The position numbers and the translations under genes were made by a program. A stretch of DNA of 43,049 bases from Nitrosomonas sp. Nm132 (GTDB lineage Bacteria > Pseudomonadota > Gammaproteobacteria > Burkholderiales > Nitrosomonadaceae), in assembly GCF_900100485.1 (NCBI RefSeq), contig NZ_FNDH01000022.1, positions 1 through 43,049 of the forward strand, given 5' to 3'. The notes beneath the pieces are model-generated. The model saw nothing but the letters and a program-made list of their open reading frames with translations, had not been told where the DNA came from and did not search any database. Every line of letters starts with the position of its first letter. Positions within the stretch are counted from its first letter, which is position 1. This document shows, one piece after another, positions 34,213-43,049 of the stretch.

Positions 34213-36621
34213 TTATAATTTTTCTACTGAAACTTCCCCAAACATTGCGCCCAAGGTAGAAGTATGTGGATGCGCGCAAGCTACTCGTACACAGTTAAAG
34301 GGAAGCCCATCGTCACCAGCCACTTCAAGCTGTACTTCGCCACCGCCCTGTTTTAATCTAATTACCTCACCCTCCCTCACGCTAAGCTGTTCGAGCAGAG
34401 CAGTAGGCAACCATACTTTTGGCGATGCCGCATCGTGAGTCAATTGCAATGATTCAGCACGTCGCACAATGGGATCTGCCTGATATATGGGAACTTCGCC
34501 AATACGTTGCAGACCACTTACTTCTTGTGTGAATATATTGGCTTCATATTCTTTTAAATTATTATTGAGATATCTTGTGATGGCTTCTTCAGCAGGAATG
34601 ATTTGCGCACGAATTTGCTCTGATGTCTCATAATCAAAACCATCCAACTGCAACAAATTACCCAGTACACGTAAAACTTTCCACGCAGGACGCGTGTCTC
34701 CCAAGGGTGAAACTACACCGTTGAAACTTTGCACGCGCCCCTCTGCACTCACAAAAGTTCCTGAAGTCTCAGTAAATGGAGCAATCGGTAAAACCACATC
34801 AGCATAATTTGCAGCATTGCCTTTAAAAGTACTTAAAGAAACAACAAATTCTGCATTATTAATTGCTTTCATCGCCTGTTGCGGATTATGTGTATCCAGC
34901 TCCGGTTCCAGATTCATAAGCACGTAAGCGCGACAAGAGGATACAGCGCTATTTGAATCATCGCTAAACATTTGCGCAGCATTGTATTGAGATCTTCGTT
35001 CGTCGCGCTTAATCTCAGTTCCTAATACACCTCGACCTGGAACTGCTCCTGCGAGATAAGCACCTACACTGTTGGCTGCTTCACCCAGAAACCCAAAGTT
35101 TGCTCCGGTTGCCTTTGCAATCGCCTGCGCGAATGCGTGAATATCTGCGTAGAGCGGGTGATGTTGAGCTACATTCCCCATAAAAATCGCAGCAGGATTA
35201 TTAGCGAGCATGCTTTCTGCAATTGCTCGTGCCACATTGGCGGTACTCACTGATGCTATTGCTTGCCTGATATGCGCAGAAATCCCTTCAATAGGTTTAG
35301 TCTCAGCAATCACTTTAAGAACTTGCGCTAGCATATTTACCATTTCAGAAGGTGCTACGATTGCACGATGAGCAGTTCTCATCAGCAGATCATCGTCTAT
35401 TGGATTAATAATGCTAAGCTGTGCTCCTTTTTTCACCGCTTGACGGAAGCGATGAGCCAAAAGAGGATGATCCTTACGCAATGTACTGCCGATAATCAGG
35501 ATTGATTTTAACTGCAGAATATCGGCGATACTCATTCCTAACCAGGGCGCTCCCTGCAAGTTGCCGTCAGCCCGGAAATCTGATTGACGCAAACGATGAT
35601 CGATATTTCCACTTCCCAGTGCTCGCATCAATTTCTGCAACAGAAAGAGCTCCTCCAAGGTGCTATGAGCCGATCCTAAAGCGCCGATGCTGTTTACACC
35701 GTGTCTTTCCATCACCGATTTTAGGCCATCGACAGTAAATATCAGCGCTTCCTGCCAATCACACGAATGCCACTGGCCATTGCGCTTGATCATGGGAGCC
35801 GTCAAGCGATCTTCCGAATTTAATCCTTCGTAGGAAAAACGATCTTTATCCGATAACCAGCATTCATTAATTTCTTCATTTTCACGAGGTAAAACTCGCA
35901 TCACTCGATTTTGTTTTACCTGGACGATTAAATTACTACCCAAACCACAATGGGGACTGATCGATTTTCTACGTGATAGCTCCCAAGTGCGTGCCGAATA
36001 ACGAAATGGCTTACTGACCAGAGCGCCTACCGGACAAAGATCGATTACATTGCCTGATAATTCAGAATCAACTGTTTTACCTATAAACGATAAAATTTCA
36101 GAATGCTCGCCACGGCCGGCCATGCCTAATTCCATAATTCCGGCAATTTCCTGGCCAAAACGTACACAGCGTGTACAGTGAATACAGCGAGTCATATCAG
36201 TTGAAATAAGCGGTCCAAGATTTTTGTTAACGACTACCCGCTTTGCTTCCTGATAACGCGATTCACTGGCTCCGTAGCCGACGGCGAGATCTTGTAATTG
36301 ACATTCCCCCCCTTGATCGCAAATAGGACAGTCCAATGGATGATTGATCAGCAAGAACTCCATGACGCCTTTTTGCGCCGTTGCCGCCTGCTGAGAATGG
36401 GTAAACACTTTCATTCCTTCTGTTGCGGGTGTTGCGCAAGCGGGTAAAGGCTTGGGTGCTTTCTCTACTTGCACCAGGCACATACGGCAATTCGCAGCAA
36501 TCGACAATTTTTTGTGATAACAAAAATGAGGGATATAGATCCCAAGCTGCCTTGCACCGTCCATCACAGTGCCACCTTTGGGCACAGTTACTTGCTTACC
36601 ATTGATTTCGATATTGACCAT
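34213..36621 (-). CDS. nuoG: NADH-quinone oxidoreductase subunit G
   Basis: An 802-residue iron-sulfur subunit of the peripheral arm, with a molybdopterin-oxidoreductase-like C-terminal domain. Cluster N1b ligands are Cys34, 45, 48 and 62. Cluster N5 ligands are His94, Cys98, 101 and 107 (HPLDCPICDQGGEC). Cluster N4 ligands are Cys146, 149, 152 and 196 (CIHCTRC and DLCPVGAL). The extra cluster N7 seen in E. coli and Thermus appears absent, because the region SISPHCGLGSNL keeps only one Cys. It follows nuoF by 59 bases. Confidence 0.97.
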   Translation of the reverse strand: MVNIEINGKQVTVPKGGTVMDGARQLGIYIPHFCYHKKLSIAANCRMCLVQVEKAPKPLPACATPATEGMKVFTHSQQAATAQKGVMEFLLINHPLDCPICDQGGECQLQDLAVGYGASESRYQEAKRVVVNKNLGPLISTDMTRCIHCTRCVRFGQEIAGIMELGMAGRGEHSEILSFIGKTVDSELSGNVIDLCPVGALVSKPFRYSARTWELSRRKSISPHCGLGSNLIVQVKQNRVMRVLPRENEEINECWLSDKDRFSYEGLNSEDRLTAPMIKRNGQWHSCDWQEALIFTVDGLKSVMERHGVNSIGALGSAHSTLEELFLLQKLMRALGSGNIDHRLRQSDFRADGNLQGAPWLGMSIADILQLKSILIIGSTLRKDHPLLAHRFRQAVKKGAQLSIINPIDDDLLMRTAHRAIVAPSEMVNMLAQVLKVIAETKPIEGISAHIRQAIASVSTANVARAIAESMLANNPAAIFMGNVAQHHPLYADIHAFAQAIAKATGANFGFLGEAANSVGAYLAGAVPGRGVLGTEIKRDERRSQYNAAQMFSDDSNSAVSSCRAYVLMNLEPELDTHNPQQAMKAINNAEFVVSLSTFKGNAANYADVVLPIAPFTETSGTFVSAEGRVQSFNGVVSPLGDTRPAWKVLRVLGNLLQLDGFDYETSEQIRAQIIPAEEAITRYLNNNLKEYEANIFTQEVSGLQRIGEVPIYQADPIVRRAESLQLTHDAASPKVWLPTALLEQLSVREGEVIRLKQGGGEVQLEVAGDDGLPFNCVRVACAHPHTSTLGAMFGEVSVEKL

Positions 36622-36680
36622 CGATTACAAACTCTCGGATTAATCATATATAAAAAAGAACTACATCGACTTGGCACACA

Positions 36681-37958
36681 TCACACCATACATTTCTTAT
36701 GCTCAATGTGATATACAAACTCATCTCGAAAATGCTGCAGCATTGCGCGTACAGGCATTGCCGCAGCATCACCTAGTGCACAAATAGTGCGTCCTTGAAT
36801 ATTGTCAGCTAGGTTATCGAGCAGATCCAGATCTTCTGACCGGCCTTTCCCGTGCTCTATACGATTGATGATACGATACAGCCAGCCCGTACCTTCTCGA
36901 CACGGTGTGCATTGACCACATGATTCCTCATAATAAAAATAAGAGAGGCGCTCTAGTGCTCTTACCATACATGTTGTGTCGTCCATGATAATTACCGCCC
37001 CAGAACCAAGCATCGATCCAGCCTTAGCGATTGAGTCATAATCCATATCTGTTTTCATCATGATATCACCAGGCAGAACTGGCATTGATGATCCGCCTGG
37101 AATACACCCCTTTAGCTTCCTGCCGCCACGCATACCACCAGCCATTTCCAGTAACTCCGCAAATGGAATTCCTAATGGCACTTCATAATTTCCTGGCTTA
37201 TTCACATGACCTGATATTGAAAAAATCTTGGTGCCACCGTTATTGGGCTTTCCGAGCTGTAAATACTTCTCTCCACCATTGCGAATGATCCAGGGTACTG
37301 ACGCAAATGTCTCAGTATTGTTAATCGTTGTTGGTTTACCATAAAGACCATAGTTTGCAGGAAAGGGAGGCTTGAAGCGAGGTTGTCCCTTTTTTCCTTC
37401 TATCGACTCGAGTAATGCCGTTTCTTCGCCGCAAATATATGCGCCATAACCATGATGATTATAAAGTTGGAAGCTAAAATCCGAACCTAGAATATTGTTT
37501 CCAAGAAAACCTGCCGAGCGTGCTTCTTCGACAGCTTCTTCCATGCGCTCATAGGTTTCCCAGATTTCACCATGAATATAGTTGTATCCAGCTTTGACAC
37601 CCATGGCGTAGGCTGCAATCAACATACCCTCTATTAAGATATGCGGATTGTACCGCATGATATCGCGATCCTTAAACGTACCCGGCTCGCCTTCATCTGA
37701 ATTACATACCAGATACTTATCCCCCTCGTATTGACGCGGCATGAAACTCCATTTCAAACCAGTTGGAAACCCCGCACCCCCACGACCACGCAAAGCGGAT
37801 TTTTTAACCTCCTCAATGACCTCTTCAGGAGATATCTTGTTAGCAATAATTTTCTTGAGAGCAGTATAGCCATCTCGCTTGAGATAACTTTTCAACCTCC
37901 AGTTATCAGGATCAGCAGGATCCACGCCAGCCAGGATCACCTGAACAGACTGAGTCAT
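36681..37958 (-). CDS. nuoF: NADH-quinone oxidoreductase subunit F (NADH/FMN site)
   Basis: A 425-residue subunit that binds NADH, FMN and cluster N3. The nucleotide site is [14 protein letters not shown] (residues 58-70) with [14 protein letters not shown]. The second glycine-rich region is [20 protein letters not shown], split around residues 171-190. The N3 ligands are Cys347, Cys350, Cys353 ([14 protein letters not shown]) and Cys393 (TICALGD). The start overlaps the nuoE stop by four bases (ATGA), indicating translational coupling of the two hydrogen-arm subunits. Confidence 0.98.
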   Translation of the reverse strand: MTQSVQVILAGVDPADPDNWRLKSYLKRDGYTALKKIIANKISPEEVIEEVKKSALRGRGGAGFPTGLKWSFMPRQYEGDKYLVCNSDEGEPGTFKDRDIMRYNPHILIEGMLIAAYAMGVKAGYNYIHGEIWETYERMEEAVEEARSAGFLGNNILGSDFSFQLYNHHGYGAYICGEETALLESIEGKKGQPRFKPPFPANYGLYGKPTTINNTETFASVPWIIRNGGEKYLQLGKPNNGGTKIFSISGHVNKPGNYEVPLGIPFAELLEMAGGMRGGRKLKGCIPGGSSMPVLPGDIMMKTDMDYDSIAKAGSMLGSGAVIIMDDTTCMVRALERLSYFYYEESCGQCTPCREGTGWLYRIINRIEHGKGRSEDLDLLDNLADNIQGRTICALGDAAAMPVRAMLQHFRDEFVYHIEHKKCMV

Positions 37959-38431
37959 TTGCGCAATTCCTCCAACAATTGATCTATTTGATCATTGGAC
38001 ATAAAGCTACACATTCGCTTGTTATTAACCAGCAAAACAGGCGCGTCTCCACATGCCCCCATGCATTCACCTTCCTTTAGGGTGAATAGCCCATCAGCAG
38101 TAGTCTCATTAAACCCAATTCCAAGCTTTTGCTTTAAATAATCTGCCGCATTATTTCCGCCCGATAAAGCACAGGGGAGATTGGTACAAACTGTGATTTT
38201 ATACTTACCCACCTGCCTCAGATTGTACATATTATAAAATGTCGCAACCTCATAAACCGCGATAGCTGGCATGCCCAAATATTTGGCAATGAAATCCATG
38301 GTTTCAGTAGCGAGCCAGCCTTTCTCGTCCTGTGCGATAGCAAGTGCGGACATGACTGCCGATTGCTTCTGATCGGCAGGGTACTTTGCAATCTCTCGAT
38401 TTATTTTTTCCAAGGATTCAGTACTTAACAT
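37955..38431 (-). CDS. nuoE: NADH-quinone oxidoreductase subunit E (2Fe-2S N1a)
   Basis: A 158-residue thioredoxin-fold subunit carrying the N1a cluster. The ligands are Cys82 and Cys87 ([12 protein letters not shown]) and Cys123 and Cys127 ([16 protein letters not shown]). The N-terminal helical bundle ([20 protein letters not shown]) and the segment [19 protein letters not shown] are conserved. It starts 9 bases after nuoD and overlaps nuoF by four bases. Confidence 0.97.
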   Translation of the reverse strand: MLSTESLEKINREIAKYPADQKQSAVMSALAIAQDEKGWLATETMDFIAKYLGMPAIAVYEVATFYNMYNLRQVGKYKITVCTNLPCALSGGNNAADYLKQKLGIGFNETTADGLFTLKEGECMGACGDAPVLLVNNKRMCSFMSNDQIDQLLEELRK

Positions 38432-38440
38432 TTCTTTTAT

Positions 38441-39694
38441 TTATCTATCTATTTCACCAAAAACGATATCCTGTGTACCAATAATTGCAACCAAGTCGGC
38501 AATCATGTGACCACGTGACATTTCATCCAAGGCTGCTAAATGAGCAAACCCTGGTGCACGAATTTTTAAACGGTAGGGTTTGTTGGCGCCATCGGAGATA
38601 ATATAGATACCAAACTCCCCTTTGGGATGCTCAACCGCTGCATAGGCTTCACCCGGTGGAACGTGGATACCTTCAGTAAAAAGCTTGAAGTGATGAATCA
38701 TCTCTTCCATGCTTTGCTTCATGGCTACACGCGAAGGCGGAGCTACTTTATGATTATCGACAATGACTGGCCCAGGATTGTTGCGCAGCCATTCAACACA
38801 CTGCTTGATGATACGATTGGATTGCCGAAATTCTTCAATACGCACTAAATAGCGGTCATAACAATCGCCATTGACCCCTACAGGTATATCAAAATCAATT
38901 CGATCATAAACTTCATACGGCTGTTTCTTACGCAAATCCCATTCCACTCCAGAACCACGCAGCATCGGCCCTGTAAAACCCAAAGCCTTAGCTCGCTCTG
39001 GTGGAACCACACCAATATCGACCAATCTTTGTTTCCAGATACGATTATCTGTCAGAAGTGTTTCATACTCATCGACGAATTGTGGAAAACGGTTGGTGAA
39101 ATCCTCAATAAAATCAAGCAATGATCCCTGGCGATTCTCATTTCTTTTCTTCGTTTCTTTTTCGTCATGAATATGTGATGGCTGGTATTGAGGCATAGTA
39201 TCAGGCAGGTCTCGATATACCCCACCCGGACGGTAATATGCTGCATGCATTCTGGCGCCCGAGACAGCTTCATAGCAATCCATCAAATCTTCTCTATCAC
39301 GGAATGCATAGAGAAATACAGTCATTGCCCCCACATCTAGCGCATGCGCTCCTAGCCAAAGCAGGTGATTCAGTATTCTCGTTATTTCATCAAACATGAC
39401 ACGTATATACTGAGCTCGCAAAGGAACCTCGATTTGTAATAGCCGCTCTATTGCCATTACATATGCATGCTCATTCACCATCATGGAAACATAATCCAGT
39501 CGATCCATATAAGGTACTGACTGAATATAGGTTTTGTTTTCAGCTAATTTCTCCGTGGCACGATGCAGCAACCCAATATGCGGATCGGCTCGCCTTATCA
39601 CTTCACCATCTAATTCCATCACCAACCGCAAAACACCGTGTGCAGCAGGGTGTTGCGGCCCAAAATTCATGGTATAATTGCGTATCTCAGCCAT
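38441..39694 (-). CDS. nuoD: NADH-quinone oxidoreductase subunit D
   Basis: A 417-residue 49-kDa-type subunit that forms the quinone site with NuoB. It is a separate gene and not fused to nuoC as in enterics. Conserved segments are [42 protein letters not shown]-like [49 protein letters not shown] and the C-terminal DIVFGEIDR. The His in HPAAHG and the Tyr in the second segment line the quinone pocket. It starts 47 bases after nuoC. Confidence 0.98.
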   Translation of the reverse strand: MAEIRNYTMNFGPQHPAAHGVLRLVMELDGEVIRRADPHIGLLHRATEKLAENKTYIQSVPYMDRLDYVSMMVNEHAYVMAIERLLQIEVPLRAQYIRVMFDEITRILNHLLWLGAHALDVGAMTVFLYAFRDREDLMDCYEAVSGARMHAAYYRPGGVYRDLPDTMPQYQPSHIHDEKETKKRNENRQGSLLDFIEDFTNRFPQFVDEYETLLTDNRIWKQRLVDIGVVPPERAKALGFTGPMLRGSGVEWDLRKKQPYEVYDRIDFDIPVGVNGDCYDRYLVRIEEFRQSNRIIKQCVEWLRNNPGPVIVDNHKVAPPSRVAMKQSMEEMIHHFKLFTEGIHVPPGEAYAAVEHPKGEFGIYIISDGANKPYRLKIRAPGFAHLAALDEMSRGHMIADLVAIIGTQDIVFGEIDR

Positions 39695-39741
39695 ACCCTA
39701 AGCAATCCTGACATTAAAAAAGATATGTTTTGATTTCATGT

Positions 39742-40368
39742 TTAATCGACCTTATCTTCCTCACCGTAATATTTCTCACGAATTACATAAGGCGTTATCT
39801 CACGGGGCTCTATTGTGACGGGTTGATAAATGACTCGCTTCTGATCAACATCATAGCGCATCTCCACATGCCCGGATAATGGAAAATCCTTGCGAAAGGG
39901 ATTACCAATAAAACCATAATCAGTAAGAATTCTCCGCAAATCCTGATGATTCGAGAAAATGATACCGTAAAGATCAAATGCCTCACGCTCAAACCAATTA
40001 GCCGATGGCCAAATGCCCATCACTGAATCCACGATTGGAAATTCATCATCATCGACAAATATCCTTACCCTTAATCGATGATTGAGATTTATCGAGAGTA
40101 AGTGATAAACAACGGCAAAACGCCTGTTCTGACGCCCCTCCCCTGCAAAAGAGTTATTGGTATAGGCAGAATAATCCACGCCACACAAATCAATGAGCAT
40201 ATCAAAATTTAAGCTGGAGTGATCGCGCAGCACCTCCATTACATCTAATAAGTCGCGTGACTGCGCCACGATAGTTATTTCTTTCAAGTGCTGGTTTAAA
40301 CTAACCAACTTATCACCAAGCGCATCCCGCAAAGATGAGGAGAGTTTTTCAAAACGACTGATCGACAT
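39742..40368 (-). CDS. nuoC: NADH-quinone oxidoreductase subunit C
   Basis: A 208-residue 30-kDa-type subunit of the peripheral arm. Family motifs are [52 protein letters not shown] and [20 protein letters not shown], followed by GHVEMRYD. It interacts with NuoD and NuoB. It starts 8 bases after nuoB. Confidence 0.97.
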   Translation of the reverse strand: MSISRFEKLSSSLRDALGDKLVSLNQHLKEITIVAQSRDLLDVMEVLRDHSSLNFDMLIDLCGVDYSAYTNNSFAGEGRQNRRFAVVYHLLSINLNHRLRVRIFVDDDEFPIVDSVMGIWPSANWFEREAFDLYGIIFSNHQDLRRILTDYGFIGNPFRKDFPLSGHVEMRYDVDQKRVIYQPVTIEPREITPYVIREKYYGEEDKVD

Positions 40369-40376
40369 GTTAGAGC

Positions 40377-40847
40377 CTAGCGCGCAATAGTATTCGTTTT
40401 TTTGATCTTATTTTGGAGCTGGATGATTCCATAAAGCAAGGCTTCAGCAGTAGGAGGACACCCCGGAACATAAATATCAACCGGCACGATTCGATCACAT
40501 CCACGCACTACGGAATATGAATAATGATAGTAGCCCCCACCATTCGCACAGGATCCCATAGAAATTACCCAGCGTGGTTCAGCCATTTGATCATAAACCT
40601 TACGCAATGCAGGTGCCATCTTGTTGCACAATGTTCCTGCCACAATCATCACATCTGACTGCCGCGGGCTAGGACGAAAAACGATACCGAATCGATCTAA
40701 ATCATAACGTGAGGCCCCAGTTTGCATCATTTCCACCGCACAACAAGCAAGCCCAAAAGTCATTGGCCACATTGACCCAGTACGCCCCCAGTTAATCACA
40801 GAATCCAGACTAGTGGTTATAAAACCTTTATCTACTGTACCATCCAT
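40377..40847 (-). CDS. nuoB: NADH-quinone oxidoreductase subunit B (4Fe-4S N2)
   Basis: A 156-residue subunit carrying cluster N2, the last electron carrier before quinone. The ligands are the tandem Cys35-Cys36 ([10 protein letters not shown]), Cys100 ([12 protein letters not shown]) and Cys130 ([15 protein letters not shown]). The frame is open further upstream to 40901, overlapping nuoA. I chose ATG 40847 because it gives the normal betaproteobacterial start ([15 protein letters not shown]), lies four bases after the nuoA stop and has a GGGATTGA-type ribosome binding region. Confidence 0.96.
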   Translation of the reverse strand: MDGTVDKGFITTSLDSVINWGRTGSMWPMTFGLACCAVEMMQTGASRYDLDRFGIVFRPSPRQSDVMIVAGTLCNKMAPALRKVYDQMAEPRWVISMGSCANGGGYYHYSYSVVRGCDRIVPVDIYVPGCPPTAEALLYGIIQLQNKIKKTNTIAR

Positions 40848-40851
40848 AATA

Positions 40852-41226
40852 TCAATCCCACTCCAAGGCGCCTTTCTTCCATTCGTAAACAAAACCCACA
40901 ATAAGTATGCCGAGAAATATCAGCATCGCAACAAAGCCAAACATACCGATCTCATTTAATACAACCGCCCAAGGAAAAAGGAATGCAATTTCCAGATCAA
41001 ATAGAATGAACAATATCGCAATCAAATAGTAGCGCACATCAAATTTCATACGTGCATCTTCAAATGCCTCAAAACCACACTCGTAGGGAGACAATTTTTC
41101 GCTATCGGGTCGATTAGGTGCAAACAACCAACCGGCCAACATGGATAACACACCTACTGACAATCCAACCAAAATAAAAAGTAAAACTGGGAAATAATTA
41201 CCAAGCATTGTATCTAGCATAATCAT
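40852..41226 (-). CDS. nuoA: NADH-quinone oxidoreductase subunit A
   Basis: A 124-residue membrane subunit with three helices. Conserved pieces are [39 protein letters not shown] (the loop Cys near the quinone channel) and FLIF-like [20 protein letters not shown] (conserved Asp and Glu). Possible starts are the first Met (41226), Met3 or Met7; the last would match the commonest family N-terminus. It is the first of 14 nuo genes and follows the tRNA-Leu gene by about 50 bases. Confidence 0.96.
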   Translation of the reverse strand: MIMLDTMLGNYFPVLLFILVGLSVGVLSMLAGWLFAPNRPDSEKLSPYECGFEAFEDARMKFDVRYYLIAILFILFDLEIAFLFPWAVVLNEIGMFGFVAMLIFLGILIVGFVYEWKKGALEWD

Positions 41227-41276
41227 TATTCTCGTTATTGATTTATTTGCGTAGCCACCAATCTCTTAGTAAGAAA

Positions 41277-41361
41277 TGGTGCCGATGGCGAGACTCGAAC
41301 TCGCACAGCTTTCGCCACCGCCCCCTCAAGACGGCGTGTCTACCAATTCCACCACATCGGC
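41277..41361 (-). tRNA. tRNA-Leu (anticodon GAG)
   Basis: An 85-base cloverleaf on the minus strand with the 3'-terminal CCA encoded. The acceptor arms are GCCGATG and CATCGGC. The D-arm region contains GGAATTGGTAGAC, typical of leucine tRNAs. The anticodon stem CCGTC pairs with GGCGG around the loop TTGAGGG, giving anticodon GAG (codons CUC and CUU). A variable arm typical of class II tRNAs follows. The T-arm is GCGAG-TTCGAGT-CTCGC. It sits between secG and nuoA on the same strand, a placement common in betaproteobacteria, and may be processed from a longer transcript. Confidence 0.97.
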
Positions 41362-41432
41362 CACTTATTTCCAAGCAGATCACAAAATCCGCTCAATACT
41401 GGCATTCAACACAATCATAAACAACGGCTTAA

Positions 41433-41807
41433 CTACTCGGGTATTTCTCGGGCCTTAGAGGTAGCATCATTTTTTTCTGGCATTTCAGAAGAAGGCGCCG
41501 CATCTGATGATTTTTTTGCATCTTGAACTTCAACAGACTCCATCTCAAAACGTCTCATCACACTAGCACTTTCATCTCCACCACCAGAAAAATAAGCCAG
41601 TGATAAGCTAGTGATGAAAAATACTGCAGCTGCCAAAGCTGTTGTTCGACTTAAAAAATTAGCTGAACCACTCGCACCAAATAGGCTTCCCGCCGAGCCA
41701 CTGCCAAACGCAGCCCCCATATCCGCGCCTTTTCCGTGCTGTAACAGAACTAAAATAATAACTACCAATGCCGCCACCAGATGAATCGACCAAACTATTG
41801 TTTCCAT
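41433..41807 (-). CDS. secG: Preprotein translocase subunit SecG
   Basis: A 124-residue inner-membrane protein that assists SecYE-dependent export. The two membrane segments are [20 protein letters not shown] (residues 8-27) and the one ending [16 protein letters not shown]. The Gly-rich loop between them, [19 protein letters not shown], is the SecG hallmark. The C-terminal tail (about 45 residues) is charged and poorly conserved. It follows tpiA by 18 bases and precedes the tRNA-Leu gene. Confidence 0.96.
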   Translation of the reverse strand: METIVWSIHLVAALVVIILVLLQHGKGADMGAAFGSGSAGSLFGASGSANFLSRTTALAAAVFFITSLSLAYFSGGGDESASVMRRFEMESVEVQDAKKSSDAAPSSEMPEKNDATSKAREIPE

Positions 41808-41825
41808 TTTCTCTCTATATACAAA

Positions 41826-42581
41826 TCAATGCTGTGCAGCCGAACAGATTGAAATAAATTCGTTAGCAATCAATGAGGCGCCTCCTATCAACCCCCCATC
41901 GATATCGGACATTGCAAACAAATCACTTGCATTACTGGATTTGACACTTCCTCCATAAAGGATCTGTACGCTAGCTGCCACACCTGCATTTTGCTGAGCA
42001 ATCTTGTTGCGTATGAATGCATGCACACTCTGCGCTTGCACGGGAGTAGCCGTTCTACCTGTACCAATAGCCCATACTGGTTCATACGCAATAACTGATT
42101 GCGCTAACGAATCAATGCTCATTAATTTAATCACTGCATCGAGCTGCTCTTCTATTATCCGTTCTGTTTCACCAATTTCGCGTTGCGCCAGCGTCTCACC
42201 GACACATAAAATGGGTATCAATCCAGCACCCTGAGCTTTCTTAAATTTTTCGGCCACTGTATGGTTATCCTCACCAAATAAAGACCGTCTCTCGGAATGC
42301 CCAACAATTACATAACGACATGCAAAATCCAATAACATTTCTGCCGCTACTTCTCCCGTATAGGCACCCAAATCAAATTGGCTCACGTTCTGCGCTCCCC
42401 AAACAACATGAGTATCTTTCAGAATGAGCTGCACTGCTGGCAGATAAGGGTATGGCGCACAAACCGCACAAACGATATCCGGTAACTCAGTGGTTCCCGT
42501 AATAATTGCATTCAGTAACTCCCTGCTCTGAGCCAAATTGCCATTCATTTTCCAGTTACCGACAACCAACTTTGCGCGCAT
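41826..42581 (-). CDS. tpiA: Triose-phosphate isomerase
   Basis: A 251-residue TIM-barrel enzyme interconverting dihydroxyacetone phosphate and glyceraldehyde 3-phosphate in glycolysis and the Calvin cycle. Catalytic residues are Lys11 (GNWKMNG), His95 (VGHSERRSLFG) and Glu167 (AYEPVWAIGTG). The phosphate-binding ends (LYGGSVKSSNA, GGLIGGASL) are also present. The frame is open up to 42674, but ATG 42581 gives the standard N-terminus (MRAKLVVGNWKMNG) and has the ribosome binding site GGGGAAAGAGG. It is the first gene of the tpiA-secG-tRNA-nuo block. I see no convincing -35/-10 promoter upstream, only a TTGACT near 42721-42716 within a small inverted repeat. Confidence 0.97.
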   Translation of the reverse strand: MRAKLVVGNWKMNGNLAQSRELLNAIITGTTELPDIVCAVCAPYPYLPAVQLILKDTHVVWGAQNVSQFDLGAYTGEVAAEMLLDFACRYVIVGHSERRSLFGEDNHTVAEKFKKAQGAGLIPILCVGETLAQREIGETERIIEEQLDAVIKLMSIDSLAQSVIAYEPVWAIGTGRTATPVQAQSVHAFIRNKIAQQNAGVAASVQILYGGSVKSSNASDLFAMSDIDGGLIGGASLIANEFISICSAAQH

Positions 42582-43049
42582 CCTCTTTCCCCAAATATCA
42601 GAACACGGCATGCTACCCTTGAATAAGCACTGCGTCAATCTCTTGACAAACCATGATTTTAGCGGTTCAAACAACCAGAATGAAAGATTCCCTCGTAAAA
42701 CTTATAAATTGACAAAGTCAACTCTATAAAAAACACGACTTTTCAGTGATGAAATCTGTTAATTCTGAACTGATTGCTGAAACATTGCAATAACAGAGCC
42801 CTACCCAAATTCCGCGATTGAATTTTTAATCTCACCTGCGGATGCTCACGAAGCATGATCGCGGAGTGGATTTGATGGCGAGTATGAGTATGACGCCACT
42901 AATTTCGGTGTTATTGTTACATTTTAGCTTTTTGAAGACGAGTTTGTCTTTTCCGCAGTGAGGCGGCACCGAGTAGATAAAGGGACGGGTCAGTTACGGA
43001 ACGAGGGATTGGGCCAATTGGTAGCTTTTAGTACGGATGTTTTGGAATA
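42582..43049. other. Intergenic region without a recognised gene; two weak small ORFs
   Basis: This 468-base stretch holds the upstream region of tpiA and then nothing I can identify. A small inverted repeat (TTGAC-AAA-GTCAA, 42709-42721) lies near tpiA. On the plus strand, an ATG at 42875 with a GGAGTGG site eight bases upstream opens a 28-codon hydrophobic frame (MASMSMTPLISVLLLHFSFL...) ending at 42961. A GTG at 42958 overlaps its stop and starts a frame open to the window edge (VRRHRVDKGTGQLRNEG...). Neither resembles a family I know. They may be chance. Confidence 0.4.

Noticed and set aside
42693..42721. TTGACT with a 17-base spacer as a tpiA promoter
   Set aside because: The corresponding -10 hexamer (TTACGA) is a poor match.

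Overview
The window looks like chromosome from a Nitrosomonas-like betaproteobacterium (Nitrosomonadaceae). This rests on gene order (tpiA-secG-tRNA-Leu-nuoA-N), a squalene-hopene cyclase cluster, fairly A/T-rich intergenic DNA and the overall gene repertoire. The genus is an inference; no rRNA or ammonia-oxidation gene is present to fix it.

Layout. (1) 1-2870 is an insertion-sequence graveyard on the minus strand: the start of an IS630-like transposase cut by the window edge, an ISAzo13-type transposase broken by one frameshift and one stop, and an IS630 transposase broken by two single-base shifts. (2) 3053-7494 is a four-gene plus-strand operon for a tripartite exporter: FtsX/DevC-type permease, ATPase, HlyD-type adaptor and TolC/NodT-type outer membrane lipoprotein. 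(3) 7588-11944 holds housekeeping genes: rsmI-pyrC (minus), yraN (plus), a pteridine-reductase-like SDR (minus) and a MidA-type methyltransferase (plus). (4) 11949-17457 is a minus-strand hopanoid/outer-membrane-lipid cluster, in transcription order exbB-like, hpnA, mlaA, shc, hpnG. (5) 17458-17873 is an unusual 0.4-kb intergenic region with a 20-bp perfect palindrome, four DnaA-box-like 9-mers, a very A/T-rich tract and a mini-ORF leading into xseA. (6) 17874-21478 carries xseA, a DUF423 membrane protein, an RlmL-type rRNA methyltransferase and dsbB (plus). (7) 21584-25021 carries xerD, ogt and htpG (minus); htpG has a near-consensus heat-shock sigma-32 promoter. (8) 25179-26282 is a secreted sorbosone/glucose-dehydrogenase-like beta-propeller protein. 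(9) 26488-42581 is a long minus-strand block: tpiA, secG, tRNA-Leu(GAG), then all 14 subunits of proton-pumping NADH:quinone oxidoreductase, nuoA to nuoN. (10) 42582-43049 has no recognised gene.

How the genes work together. The nuo block encodes complete respiratory complex I. The hpn/shc/mlaA group makes and manages hopanoids and outer-membrane lipid asymmetry. The 3053-7494 operon encodes a complete envelope-spanning export path. The features least explained by known genes are the DnaA-box/AT-rich region between exbB and xseA and the xseA leader. No clear novel defence or mobile system, CRISPR array or toxin-antitoxin pair is visible.
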